Assembly (NCBI GenBank): GCA_965198325.1
Contig: CBDAPE010000017.1
Location: 248,001-312,000, forward strand
DNA: 64,000 nt
Source: CBDAPE01 sp965198325
GTDB lineage: Bacteria; Pseudomonadota; Alphaproteobacteria; UBA828; JAPUJA01
Reading direction: 5' to 3'
In this document: piece after piece, positions 29,499 to 39,154 of the stretch
Layout of the letters: each line of letters opens with the position of its first letter
How positions within the stretch are numbered: position 1 is the first letter of the stretch
Translations under genes and position numbers: made by a program
Notes under the pieces: model-generated
The model's input: only the letters and a program-made list of their open reading frames with translations
Databases searched by the model: none
What the model was told of the DNA's origin: nothing

Positions 29499-30364
29499 GC
29501 GATGGGTCCCGGACCCGGCAGCGAGCGCTGGATGACGATCACGGCGACGCCCAGAACGATCAGAACACCGCCCGCGGCGATCGGCCAGGTCAGCCGATCG
29601 CCCAGGGTCACCACGGCGAACAGGACGCCGAATACCGGCATCAGAGGCATGAACGAGACCACGCGGTACATCGGGTATTGGCGCAACAGATAGTACCACC
29701 CCCCGTACCCCAGCAGGGTGGTGCCGATCACGAGATAGGCCAAGGCACCGTAGAGCGTCCAGTCGGCCGCCACCAGGGCGCTGATCTGATCGTCCTCGAA
29801 TATCCACGACAGCACGAACATCGGCGGCGTCGCGACGATCGCCGTCAGGGCGATCAGCGAAACCGGCGAGACGCCCGTGAGCTGCTTCGCCCAGACGTTC
29901 GTCAGGCCCCAGAAGACGCCCGAGCCCACCAGCATCGCAAAGCCTACGATCCCCGCCAGCACCCGCGGTTCGCCGATCATGATCGCGATGCCGCCCAGCG
30001 AGAGCGCCATGCCCACGAGGGTCCGCCGGTCGATGCGCTCGCCGAGCAGGAGGGCGGCAAGTAGAAAGGAAAATGGGATCTCGCTCATGATCGCGAGAAT
30101 CGACGTCGACGCATCGACCATCTGCATGCCCGTAAACACGAGCGTGAAATGCACGACGCCCATCATGAAGGCGATCTTGACGACCGGTATGATCTGCCCG
30201 CGTGGTAGACGGGCGAACCAGATCAGCAGAAGGGTGACCAGCGCAAAGCGCATACCCGCTGTAAAGAGTGGCGGCAGGTGTGTGACGCCGATCTTGATGG
30301 CGACAAAGTTGAACCCCCATAGCGCCATAATTCCGACCGCGATCGTCGTGTGCAGAGGGGTCAT
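29495..30364 (-). CDS. EamA/DMT-family transporter
   Basis: 289 residues from the ATG at 30364 (GAGG 8 bp upstream). Ten hydrophobic helices form two EamA repeats, typical of the drug/metabolite transporter superfamily. The first repeat opens with ALWGFNFVAIKIGVTHLPP, and the second with GSGVFWGLTNVWAKQLTG near mid-protein. The substrate cannot be told from sequence; exporters of amino acids or metabolites are common in the family. It is coupled by overlap to the downstream amidase and follows the djlA-like gene by 53 bp. Confidence 0.88.
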   Translation of the reverse strand: MTPLHTTIAVGIMALWGFNFVAIKIGVTHLPPLFTAGMRFALVTLLLIWFARLPRGQIIPVVKIAFMMGVVHFTLVFTGMQMVDASTSILAIMSEIPFSFLLAALLLGERIDRRTLVGMALSLGGIAIMIGEPRVLAGIVGFAMLVGSGVFWGLTNVWAKQLTGVSPVSLIALTAIVATPPMFVLSWIFEDDQISALVAADWTLYGALAYLVIGTTLLGYGGWYYLLRQYPMYRVVSFMPLMPVFGVLFAVVTLGDRLTWPIAAGGVLIVLGVAVIVIQRSLPGPGPIA

Positions 30365-30417
30365 GAGCACGACCTCGATAAACGCGTGGCGCGAAGGAGC
30401 GCGAGACGTGACATGGA

Positions 30418-31152
30418 TCAGGGCAGGCTGCGTTGCTTGCTGATGCGATCGTACGCGTCGTTGATTGCCGCCAGCTTCTGGTTGGCGACGTCGATGAATT
30501 CCTGCGGCATTCCCCGGGCGATCAGTCGATCCGGATGGTGCTCGCGCACGAGTTTCCGGTAGGCCGTCTTGAGCGTTTCGTCGCCGGCATTCGGCGCAAC
30601 CCCGAGGATCTCGTAGGGATCGCCTTGACCGTGGCCCATCAGACCTTCCTGGATGCGCTCGAAACCGCGCTTGTCGATTTGGAATATCTCAGCGACGGCG
30701 CACAGGTAATCGCGCTCCGCGGGGTGGAGCGTACCGTCGGCCAGCGCGATGACGAAGAGGCCCGTGAGCAATTCCTCGCGCACCGTGGGGGTATCTGCGA
30801 AGAGTTCCGCGATCTGCTCGGCGTAGGGCTCGAAACCGCTCGCGTCGCGGCGCGCTTCGTCCCAAATGCGGCCCACATCGCCGGCCTCGCCTTCGGGAAT
30901 CCGAAAGATCTTCCTGAAGGTGTGAATCTCGTCGCGGGTGACCTTGCCGTCCGCCTTGGCCATCTTCGCCGAGAGCACGATCACGGCGATCGAGAACGCG
31001 ATACGCTTCTGAATCGCCGCATCGTGCGACGCGCCCGGGGCATGGCGCATCCGGTCGATCATGTGTCCCGCCGCGACACCGACGAGTGCGCCGATCGGGC
31101 CGCCCAGCATGAACCCGGTGGCGCCACCGATAAGTTTGCCCCAGATGCTCAT
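30418..31152 (-). CDS. djlA: DjlA-like membrane-anchored DnaJ co-chaperone
   Basis: 244 residues from the ATG at 31152 (GAGG 9 bp upstream). Upstream in-frame codons overlap the divergent GTPase gene antisense and are discarded. A glycine-zipper-like hydrophobic N-terminus (GGATGFMLGGPIGALVGVAAG, residues 9-29) serves as membrane anchor. A TerB-type helical domain follows (AKADGKVTRDEIHTFRKIF, then ALADGTLHPAERDYL). A C-terminal J domain begins DPYEILGVAPNA and carries the HPD tripeptide in REHHPDRLIARGMP. It would stimulate DnaK ATPase at the inner membrane. Confidence 0.9.
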   Translation of the reverse strand: MSIWGKLIGGATGFMLGGPIGALVGVAAGHMIDRMRHAPGASHDAAIQKRIAFSIAVIVLSAKMAKADGKVTRDEIHTFRKIFRIPEGEAGDVGRIWDEARRDASGFEPYAEQIAELFADTPTVREELLTGLFVIALADGTLHPAERDYLCAVAEIFQIDKRGFERIQEGLMGHGQGDPYEILGVAPNAGDETLKTAYRKLVREHHPDRLIARGMPQEFIDVANQKLAAINDAYDRISKQRSLP

Positions 31153-31374
31153 TGTTGCTCGCCTCGTACTCCGATCAACTCGCTGCCCCTGCGTTCTGGA
31201 TAGTAACGGCGGCGCGCAGGGCGCGCCAGACGGCCGGTAGGAGTCTGTTGCATTTGCGCAGCTGGGCTGGATAGAGTGAGCCCTGATCGAACCCGGCCGC
31301 CACAGGACGAAACCGCCCGGCGCGGTCCGAAAAGAAAAGTGGCCCGCGTGCGAGGCCGCGCAGAAGGGGGATAG

Positions 31375-33405
31375 ATGACCGACCAAGCGACGTCGGGCCG
31401 GCGGAATATCGCGCTCGTCGGCCCGTATACCAGCGGCAAGACCACCTTGCTGGAAAGCATCCTGCATGCGACTGGCAAGATCTCCCGCAAGGGGCGTGTC
31501 GAAGACGGCAACGCGGTTGGCGATGGATCCGAAGAATCCCGATCCCGCCAGATAAGCGTCGAGGTGAGTGCGGCCGACACATCCTACAAGGGCGTCGACT
31601 TCACCTTCATCGACTGCCCTGGCTCCGTCGAGTTTTCTCAGGAAACCTACAATGCGGTCATCGGTGTTGATACGGCGATCATCGTATGCGAGCCGGAACT
31701 CGATCGCATTCGCGCCCTTTCGACCCTCATCCAGTTTCTCGAAGAGCGCGATATTCCCCACCTGATCTTTCTCAACAAGATCGATCAGTTCACCGGCCGC
31801 GTCGCCTCGGTGATCGAGGTGGTTCGCCCACTGTCCTCAAAGCCGCTCCTGCTGCGCCAGGTGCCGACCCGGGACGGCGAAGTCGTGACCGGCTATGTCG
31901 ATCTGATCACCGAGCAGGCCTACGCATACACAGAGGGTGGCGCCGCCGAGCCGGTCGACTTGCCCGATGACGTCAGGGAGCGCGAGGCGGAAGCACGTGC
32001 TGATCTTCTCGAACAACTCGCCAACTTCAACGACGAGCTCCTTGAAAAGCTCCTCGAGGACAACATCCCTCCGGCGGAGGAGATTTCCGCCGACCTCCAG
32101 GCGGGATTTGCCGATAACCAACTGGTTCAGGTCTTTCTCGGCTCCGCGACGCACGACTGGGGGATTCGCCGACTACTCGAGGCGTTGATCCATGAGAGCC
32201 CGACGGTGGCCCAGACCGCCGCCCGTCAGGGTCTGGCCGACGGCTCCGGTCTCGTCGCGCAGGTGCTCAAGACCTACGCCAGTCAACAGGGCGGCAAGAT
32301 GTCGCTGGTCCGGATCCGGCGCGGTGAGATTGCCGACGGCGCGACGCTTAACGGCTCACGCGTCGCTGGCATCTATCGCATGTTCGGACAGCAACCCAAC
32401 AAGGTCGCCAAGGCGATCGCCGGCGAGATCGTCGGGCTGGGACGGCTCGATGGCGTGTTGACCGGTGACACGCTGGGGGCGGGAGGCCAGGCCCCGGCAG
32501 AGAGCCTCGATCGGGTCGATCCGCTGCCGCCGGTGTTTTCCCTCGCCGTAGAGCCGGAGAAACGCGACGACGAGGTCAAGATGAGCGGCGCCGTCGCCAA
32601 GCTCGTCGAGGAAGATCCGTCGCTCTCGGCCGAACAGACCGCCGATACTCACGAATATGTGCTCCGGGGCCAGGGAGAAATTCATCTGCGGGTGGTGCTC
32701 GAGCGGCTGGTCAATAAATTCAAGCTCGCGCTCAAGACGGGACGGCCCATGGTTCCCTACAAAGAGGCGATCCGAAAGCCGGTCTCCCAGCACGGCCGGT
32801 TCAAACGGCAATCGGGCGGTCACGGCCAGTTTGGCGACGTCCATATCGATATCAAACCGCTGCCGCGGGGCACGGGCTTCGAGTTCCACAACACGATCGT
32901 CGGCGGCTCGGTTCCCAAGCAGTACATTCCATCGGTCCAGTCGGGCGTCGGAGAATTCCTCAACAAGGGACCGCTCGGCTTCCCGGTGGTCGACATCTCT
33001 GTGACCCTCACCGATGGTCAGTACCATTCGGTCGACAGCTCGGATCAGGCCTTCCGTCAGGCCGCGCGTCTCGCGATGACCGAAGGCATGCCGAAGTGCG
33101 GTCCGGTCCTGCTCGAGCCGATTCTCGAGGTACGGATTTCGGTGCCTCAGGAATACACGCCGAATGCCCAGCGGCTGGTGACCGGCCGGCGCGGTCAGTT
33201 GCTCGGATTTGAGGGCAAGCCGGGCTGGAACGGCTGGGACGAGATCACTTGTCACATGCCCCAGTCGGAAACCCATGACTTGATCATCGAGCTGCGTTCT
33301 CTCACGCAAGGCACGGGCAGCTTCGTGTCGAAATACGACCACCTCCAGGAGCTGACCGGTCGGCTCGCCAATCAAATCCTCAAGGCATCCGGCGGGGACG
33401 ACTAG
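31375..33405 (+). CDS. EF-G-like translational GTPase paralog
   Basis: 676 residues with GGGGGA just upstream of the ATG. Domain order is that of EF-G: GTPase (G1 GPYTSGKT, 16-23; G3 DCPG, 80-83; G4 NKID, 134-137), domain II, domain III (GQGEIHLRVVLERL), domain IV (SGGHGQFGDVHIDIKP) and domain V (MTEGMPKCGPVLLEPI). The switch region reads SRQISVEV instead of the canonical RGITI of true EF-G, and the protein is slightly short. This marks the EF-G-like paralog found alongside fusA in many alphaproteobacteria. Its role is unsettled: ribosome recycling or a stress factor are options. It is divergent from djlA. Confidence 0.85.
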   Translation: MTDQATSGRRNIALVGPYTSGKTTLLESILHATGKISRKGRVEDGNAVGDGSEESRSRQISVEVSAADTSYKGVDFTFIDCPGSVEFSQETYNAVIGVDTAIIVCEPELDRIRALSTLIQFLEERDIPHLIFLNKIDQFTGRVASVIEVVRPLSSKPLLLRQVPTRDGEVVTGYVDLITEQAYAYTEGGAAEPVDLPDDVREREAEARADLLEQLANFNDELLEKLLEDNIPPAEEISADLQAGFADNQLVQVFLGSATHDWGIRRLLEALIHESPTVAQTAARQGLADGSGLVAQVLKTYASQQGGKMSLVRIRRGEIADGATLNGSRVAGIYRMFGQQPNKVAKAIAGEIVGLGRLDGVLTGDTLGAGGQAPAESLDRVDPLPPVFSLAVEPEKRDDEVKMSGAVAKLVEEDPSLSAEQTADTHEYVLRGQGEIHLRVVLERLVNKFKLALKTGRPMVPYKEAIRKPVSQHGRFKRQSGGHGQFGDVHIDIKPLPRGTGFEFHNTIVGGSVPKQYIPSVQSGVGEFLNKGPLGFPVVDISVTLTDGQYHSVDSSDQAFRQAARLAMTEGMPKCGPVLLEPILEVRISVPQEYTPNAQRLVTGRRGQLLGFEGKPGWNGWDEITCHMPQSETHDLIIELRSLTQGTGSFVSKYDHLQELTGRLANQILKASGGDD

Positions 33406-33434
33406 AGCCCTGCCCCGGGCGCTTCGCGCGTTGG

Positions 33435-34655
33435 CTAGTTGATTCGTCTGGAGTTGGGATTGACGACCCGGTCGATGTAACGGCCCTGGAACAACTGCAC
33501 ACCCATCGACTGACCGGCCTCGATCATCGACTGATTGCCGCAGCGGGTGAATATCATCCGCTCGACACCCAGATCCTTGACGGCAGCGAGGATCGAATCC
33601 TTTTGGTCCTGCGGCGAACCGGCGAAGCCGTTGGCGTCCCAGTTGACCTTGATCAGGTCGACGTCCAATTCGGCCCGCTGCAGATCGGGTAGACAATGAT
33701 AGCTGACCCCGTCGAGCGTAACGATGAACTCGCTTTCCTTGAGAAAAGTCCGGGCGAAATGGAAGCAATCGATGTTTGCAATGACGTCGACGAGCTGGAA
33801 TTCGAGACCGATGCGCCTTCGTGTTGAACGGTCGAGCCGGTTCGTCCAAGCCAGAAACTTCGGAAGGAAAATTGTGTCGATATTGAAGTTGATGCTGATC
33901 GGCCCGTTCACGTGCTCGTCGGAATATTTGGTGAGCAGGGTCAAAACCCGATCGTCAAGAGTCTGGGTCAGATGCATGAACAGCCAACGATTGGCGAGGA
34001 GATCGACATCCGGCAAGGTCGCGCGCTACAGCTCGATGACCCGCACATAAAGCTCGTAGAATATTGGCTCGGGCACTTCGTCGCCCTTGATTCGGCAGAT
34101 CGGCTGTCGACGCAGAAACGAACTCACGTCGGTGTGGGAAAGACCCTTCTGCAGGCGATTGAGCCGCGCCGGATCGAGCGGCGAAACATTGTCGGGAAGC
34201 TCGTCGTCGGCATCCCACGTCTGTGACTGGCGCTGCAGCTTATCGGAGAGCATCTCCTCTGTGTCGGCCAGGAACTCGCGCCAATCGATCGACAGGTCGT
34301 ACCAACTGAAGAACGGATCGTCCTCGGGCGGTTCCTCGTCCTCGGAGTCGGAAAATAGCGGATCCCCGCTGAAGAAATAACGGACCTTCAGGATGGTTTC
34401 GTCGAGTTGCGCCCGGGTTGCGCCCTTGCACAGGAAGATCAGATCCGAATTGTCCATCAGATAGACGTCGCCTTCGAATTTTTTGACGTTGTCCGCCAGC
34501 ATGTGGGTTGCAATTCGAAGGTGATAGGGTTGCCGGTTCTTGGGATTGAGCTTCGACAGATGCAGATGCACGCTCGAACGGTCGCCCTTCTGATTATGGA
34601 GCGAACGGGCGTGCTCGACGAGGTGCTCTTCGACGTTGTCGCCTTGATGCATCAT
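33435..34655 (-). pseudogene. Degenerate EAL-type protein interrupted by in-frame TAG
   Basis: Two open stretches lie in one frame, separated only by a TAG at 34028-34026: ...EPIFYELYVRVIEL, stop, RATLPDVDLLANRWLFMHL... The downstream half (33435-34025) looks like the second half of an EAL domain without its catalytic acidic residues (ISINFNIDTIF, IDCFHFARTFLKES, LDVDLIKVNWD, ERMIFTRCGNQSMIEAGQSMGVQLFQGRYI). The upstream half (from ATG 34655) has a degenerate GGDEF-like region (VYLMDNSDLIFLCKGA). CAG to TAG is a simple explanation. Intact, it would be about 406 residues and probably a non-catalytic c-di-GMP-type scaffold. It could be two polypeptides (TTG at 34016), but no Shine-Dalgarno supports that. 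Confidence 0.65.
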
Positions 34656-34810
34656 GGTGAAATTCGCAACCCGTTGCTGTCGCTCATGTGCGCTTGAGGA
34701 GTCGGCCTCGCCGCGCGTTCGCGGTCGCCGGACTGCGCCGTTTCCACACTTCCCGTTTCGGTTAACCTTGGAATGGTTAAGATGGGGTTTACGCTGTTGC
34801 CCGGCTCCAT

Positions 34811-34838
34811 TTGATAAGCTATGGAAAGTAAATAAAAT
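34811..34838 (+). promoter_or_regulatory. Candidate promoter of the oxoprolinase operon
   Basis: TTGATA (34811-34816) and TAAAAT (34833-34838) are 16 bp apart in an AT-rich patch that contrasts with the surrounding GC-rich DNA. They lie about 75 bp upstream of the GTG start at 34914 and point into the five-gene rightward operon. Confidence 0.5.
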
Positions 34839-34913
34839 ATTCCTTAATTCCGGGTTGTACGCTGCGGGCGCCGTGGGCTGGATGACCCTGATAATTCGGA
34901 GAAGGCTCGCGGG

Positions 34914-37900
34914 GTGACGGAACGCTGGCAATTCTGGATCGACAGAGGCGGTACGTTCACCGACGTCGTGGCGCGCACGCCGGATGGACGGGTCGTCACC
35001 CACAAGCTGCTCTCGGACAACCCTGAACGCTATGCGGACGCGCCGCTTCAGGGCATGCACGACCTGCTTGACCTCGCGCCCGATGTTCCCCTACCGGGCG
35101 AGGCGGTCGAGGCCGTCAAGATGGGCACGACCGTTGCGACCAACGCCCTGCTCGAGCGCAAGGGCGATCGCGTCGCCCTGCTGGTCACGGAGGGCTTCGG
35201 CGATACGCTGCGCATCGCCTATCAGAATAGGCCGGACATCTTCGCTCGCCATATCCGCCTGCCAGAGCTGCTTTACGAACAGGTGATCGAGGTACCCGGC
35301 CGGTTCGACGCCGATGGTGAGGAGCTCGTTCCGCTCGATCTCGGGGCCGCGGAGGAGGGCTTGCGCAGGGTCTTCGAGTCCGGCATTCGCGCGATCGCGA
35401 TCGTTTTGATGCACGGCTATCGCTACCCCGATCACGAGCGCCGGGTGGCCGATGCTGCGTATGCAATGGGATTTACACAGATCTCCGCTTCCCACGAGGT
35501 GAGCCCGGTCATGAAAATGGTCAGCCGTGGCGATACTGCCGTGGTCGACGCTTATCTCTCGCCAATATTGCGCCGTTATGTCGACCGGGTCGCAGGTGAG
35601 CTCGAGGGCGTGCGCCTGATGTTCATGCAATCGAGCGGGGGTCTCACCGACGCGCGTCTGTTCCAGGGCAAGGACAGTGTGCTCTCGGGTCCCGCCGGTG
35701 GCGTCGTCGGGGCCGTTGAGGTCAGCCGGCTGGGTGGCTACGAGAAAATCATCTCGTTCGACATGGGCGGCACCTCGACGGACGTTGCCCACTACGACGG
35801 CGAGTACGAGCGGGCATACACCACGGAAATCGCCGGCGTCCGTCTCCGGGCGCCGATGATGCAGATCAAGACCGTGGCGGCGGGCGGTGGCTCAATCCTT
35901 CATTTCGACGGCGTGCGCATGCGGGTCGGGCCGGATTCCGCTGCCGCCACTCCCGGACCGGCGTGTTACCGGCGCGGCGGGCCGCTCGCGGTGACCGACG
36001 CCAACGTCATGGTCGGCAAGATCATTCCCGAGTTGTTTCCGATGGTATTTGGCCCCGGCGGTGACGCGCCGCTCGACGACGCAATCGTGGGGGAACTGTT
36101 CGAGGCACTCGCGGCCGAAGTCAACGCGGCTACCGGCGAGCCGCGGTCCGCTCGGGAGCTGGCTGACGGGTTTCTCAGGATCGCCGTCGAGAACATGGCG
36201 CGCGCGATCAAGGAAATCTCAGTCCAGCGCGGCTATGACGTCTCCGAATACACCTTATGCTGCTTCGGGGGCGCGGCCGGTCAGCATGCCTGTCTGGTGG
36301 CCGATGCACTAGGCATGAATCGGGTCCTGCTGCATCCCTACGCCGGGGTCCTGTCCGCCTTCGGCATGGGCCTCGCGGACTTAAGCGCGATTCACCAGCA
36401 GGCGGTCGAGGAACGGCTCGGTGATGCGCTCGTCTTGCGTCTCGAATCGATTCTCGAAAGTCTCGAATCCGCCGGGCGTGCGGAGATGGCCGAGCAGGGG
36501 GTCGACGACGCACGCATCGAGCTCAGGCGCACGCTTCATCTGCGTTATCTCGGCACCGACAGCATCTTGGAGGTGGACTACGGTTCGCCCGAGGAAATCG
36601 CCGAACGCTTCGAGATGGCCCACCGCCGGCGCTACGGGTTCGCGAACGACAAGCCTCTCGTGGTCGAGACTGCTGTCGTCGAGACCATTGGCCGGATGCC
36701 GCCGATCGAAGAGCGCAAATCGCCGTCGCGCTGTTCTGGCGGGCCCGTCCCGCTTCGGACGACCCGCATGTTTAGCGAAGGCGAAGAGATCGATACACCC
36801 GTCTACTGGCGCGACGATTTGCTGCCCGGCGACCGGGTCGCGGGCCCCGCGATCATCGTGGAGGCAAACAGTACGACCGTCGTCGAGCCGGATTGGCAGG
36901 CCACGGTGGATCCGCGCAACAACCTCTTTCTCACCCGCGTGGTGGTTCGCCGCTGGGCTGCTGCGATCGGCACCACCGTAGACCCGGTGATGATCGAGGT
37001 CTTCAACAACCTGTTCATGTCGATCGCCGAGCAGATGGGTCGCACGCTCGAAAACACGAGCCACTCGGTTAATATCAAGGAACGGCTCGACTTCTCCTGC
37101 GCCCTGTTCGACAAGGCCGGCGAGCTGATCGCCAACGCGCCGCATATTCCCAACCATCTAGGCTCCATGGGCGATGCGGTGGAGGCGATCATCTCGTCGC
37201 GGCACGACAAGCTGCGTTCCGGCGACGTGATCGCCCACAATGCGCCCTATAACGGCGGCACCCACCTGCCGGACGTCACCGTGATCACCCCGGTTTTCGA
37301 CGACGCCGGGACGGATATTCTGTTTTACGTGGCGTCCCGCGGCCATCACTCGGAGATCGGCGGGATTTCGCCGGGCTCGATGCCGCCCCTGAGCCGCGTG
37401 GTCGAGGAGGAGGGCATCCTGTTCGACGACTTCACGCTGGTCGACGCTGGCCGCTTTTGCGAAGACGAGCTGAGCGCCCTGCTGCTATCGGGGCCTTATC
37501 CGTCGCGAAATCCCGAGCAGAACTTCTCCGACCTGCGAGCCCAGATGGCGGCGAACGAAAAAGGAGTGCGCGAGCTGCGCAAGATGGTCGCCCATTTCAC
37601 GCTGCCCACGGTCCAGGCCTATATGGGCCACGTCCAGGACAACGCCGAGGAATGCGTGCGCCGGGTCATCGACGTGCTATCGGACGGTCATTTCCGCTAT
37701 GCCCTGGACGACGGCAGCGCGATCGAGGTGACGATTTCGATCGACAGGACGGCTCGCGCCGCGCGGCTCGATTTCACGGGCACCAGCGCCCAGCATCCCG
37801 GCAACTTCAACGCGCCGTCCGCAATCTGCAAGGCGGCCGTGCTCTATGTCTTCCGCACCCTCGTAAACGACGACATTCCGCTCAACGCCGGGTGTCTGAA

Positions 37901-38513
37901 GCCCCTCGAGATCGTCCTCCCCGAGGGCTGCATTCTGCGCCCGGTCTATCCGGCCGCCGTCGTCGCGGGCAATGTCGAGACCTCCCAATTCGTCACCGAC
38001 TGCCTCTACGGCGCGCTCGGCGTCATGGCCGCCGCCCAGGGAACCATGAACAACTTCACCTTCGGCAATGATCGCTACCAGTATTACGAGACGATCTGCG
38101 GGGGCTCGGGCGCCGGGCCTGACTTCGACGGCACCGATGCGATCCACACTCACCTGACCAACACCCGGATCACCGATCCCGAAGTGCTCGAATGGCGCTT
38201 CCCCGTGCTCGTCGAGCGCTTCGCCATCCGCCGGGACAGCGGCGGGGCCGGCCGGCACAGGGGCGGCGACGGGATCGTGCGCGTGATCCGATTCCGCGAG
38301 GCGATGACCGCGGCGATTCTCTCGAACCACCGGGTCTTCCCACCGTTCGGCCTCGAGGGCGGCGAACCGGGCGCGATCGGCCACAACCGGGTGATCCGCG
38401 CCGACGGCGAGGAAATCGAGCTCTCCGGGCAGGCGGAGATCACGATGAACCCGGGTGATGTCTTCGTCATCGAAACACCGGGCGGCGGCGGCTTCGGAAC
38501 GCCCGACGACTAG
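34914..38513 (+). CDS. Fused 5-oxoprolinase / hydantoinase A-B protein
   Basis: 1199 residues from a GTG start with GGAGAAGG 8 bp upstream. The first about 680 residues are HyuA-type: FWIDRGGTFTDVVAR at the N-terminus, GTTVATNALLER, SFDMGGTSTDVAHYDG, and CCFGGAAGQHACLVADAL. From about 690 the HyuB half begins (VDPVMIEVFNNLFMSIAEQMG), with NAPHIPNHLGSMGDAV, HNAPYNGGTHLPDV and RGHHSEIGG. The single-chain A+B form is that of eukaryotic-type ATP-dependent 5-oxoprolinase, which opens 5-oxoproline to glutamate; N-methylhydantoinase is the alternative. The context with ene-reductases suggests ring opening of a lactam or imide in a degradation route, but the substrate is not known. Confidence 0.9.
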   Translation: MTERWQFWIDRGGTFTDVVARTPDGRVVTHKLLSDNPERYADAPLQGMHDLLDLAPDVPLPGEAVEAVKMGTTVATNALLERKGDRVALLVTEGFGDTLRIAYQNRPDIFARHIRLPELLYEQVIEVPGRFDADGEELVPLDLGAAEEGLRRVFESGIRAIAIVLMHGYRYPDHERRVADAAYAMGFTQISASHEVSPVMKMVSRGDTAVVDAYLSPILRRYVDRVAGELEGVRLMFMQSSGGLTDARLFQGKDSVLSGPAGGVVGAVEVSRLGGYEKIISFDMGGTSTDVAHYDGEYERAYTTEIAGVRLRAPMMQIKTVAAGGGSILHFDGVRMRVGPDSAAATPGPACYRRGGPLAVTDANVMVGKIIPELFPMVFGPGGDAPLDDAIVGELFEALAAEVNAATGEPRSARELADGFLRIAVENMARAIKEISVQRGYDVSEYTLCCFGGAAGQHACLVADALGMNRVLLHPYAGVLSAFGMGLADLSAIHQQAVEERLGDALVLRLESILESLESAGRAEMAEQGVDDARIELRRTLHLRYLGTDSILEVDYGSPEEIAERFEMAHRRRYGFANDKPLVVETAVVETIGRMPPIEERKSPSRCSGGPVPLRTTRMFSEGEEIDTPVYWRDDLLPGDRVAGPAIIVEANSTTVVEPDWQATVDPRNNLFLTRVVVRRWAAAIGTTVDPVMIEVFNNLFMSIAEQMGRTLENTSHSVNIKERLDFSCALFDKAGELIANAPHIPNHLGSMGDAVEAIISSRHDKLRSGDVIAHNAPYNGGTHLPDVTVITPVFDDAGTDILFYVASRGHHSEIGGISPGSMPPLSRVVEEEGILFDDFTLVDAGRFCEDELSALLLSGPYPSRNPEQNFSDLRAQMAANEKGVRELRKMVAHFTLPTVQAYMGHVQDNAEECVRRVIDVLSDGHFRYALDDGSAIEVTISIDRTARAARLDFTGTSAQHPGNFNAPSAICKAAVLYVFRTLVNDDIPLNAGCLKPLEIVLPEGCILRPVYPAAVVAGNVETSQFVTDCLYGALGVMAAAQGTMNNFTFGNDRYQYYETICGGSGAGPDFDGTDAIHTHLTNTRITDPEVLEWRFPVLVERFAIRRDSGGAGRHRGGDGIVRVIRFREAMTAAILSNHRVFPPFGLEGGEPGAIGHNRVIRADGEEIELSGQAEITMNPGDVFVIETPGGGGFGTPDD

Positions 38514-38579
38514 CCTGGCGCGCATTGCGGCGGCCGCCCGGGAAGGCTAGACTCCGTCGCAGCTCAGAAACGATTGCGA

Positions 38580-38597
38580 CGACCGCTCAAGCGGTCG
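38580..38597. promoter_or_regulatory. 8-bp-arm palindrome ahead of the flavin reductase gene
   Basis: CGACCGCT-CA-AGCGGTCG is a perfect dyad with a 2-bp centre, in the 98-bp gap after the oxoprolinase gene and just before the flavin reductase Shine-Dalgarno (GGGAG at 38599). The loop is too tight and the T tract is missing, so it is not a classic terminator. An operator or an mRNA-processing hairpin is possible. Confidence 0.3.
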
Positions 38598-38611
38598 CGG
38601 GAGAAAACACG

Positions 38612-39115
38612 ATGGACGCTGACGTCAAGAAAACCGTGCTTCGCATGATCCCTTACGGGATCTATGTGCTTACGGCCGAGGACGCCGATGGCAACGTCGG
38701 TGCCGCGACCATCAATTTCGTCACCCAGTCATCCTTCGAACCGCCGCTCGTGGTCCTCGGAGTGAAGGCTGATTCGGGACCGCTTCACATCATGAAGGCG
38801 TCCGGCCATTTCGCGCTCAACATGCTGGGCAAGGGCCAGCAGGACATGGCCTTCACCTTTTTCCGTCCCGCCGAGCATGACGGCGACACGATTAACGGCG
38901 CGCCCTATCGCAAGGGCTCGACGGGTTCGCCGGTTCTGGAATCGGCATCCGCCTGCGTCGAGTGCAAGCTGGCCGAGATCGTGGAGAGGGGCGATCACCA
39001 CGTCGTCATCGGCGAGGTGGTCGACGCGAGCATCGCGAAGCATCCCGACGGTCGGCCCGACGAGGCCATCCTTTACATGAAGGAACTCGGCGAGAAGGTG
39101 TTCTACGGCGGTTAG
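38612..39115 (+). CDS. Flavin reductase family protein (FMN-binding split barrel)
   Basis: 167 residues from the ATG at 38612 (GGGAG 8 bp upstream). It has the flavin reductase-like split-barrel fold: YGIYVLTAEDADGNVGAATINFVTQSSFEPPLVVLGVK near residues 15-52, FALNMLGKGQQDMAFTFF, and the late VIGEVVDASI strand. Such proteins pass NAD(P)H electrons to free FMN for a partner monooxygenase, or act as small flavin-dependent reductases. No monooxygenase gene is in the operon, so the partner is unknown. Confidence 0.85.
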   Translation: MDADVKKTVLRMIPYGIYVLTAEDADGNVGAATINFVTQSSFEPPLVVLGVKADSGPLHIMKASGHFALNMLGKGQQDMAFTFFRPAEHDGDTINGAPYRKGSTGSPVLESASACVECKLAEIVERGDHHVVIGEVVDASIAKHPDGRPDEAILYMKELGEKVFYGG

Positions 39116-39154
39116 CCCGCTGGCGCCGATCCCGGCGCGGCAACGGAGCAATTC

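Noticed and set aside
28770..30320. A 516-codon minus-strand open frame as one fusion protein
   Set aside because: Its first half is antisense-frame noise over the EamA transporter. Only the last 242 codons, from the GTG at 29498, look like protein (amidase).
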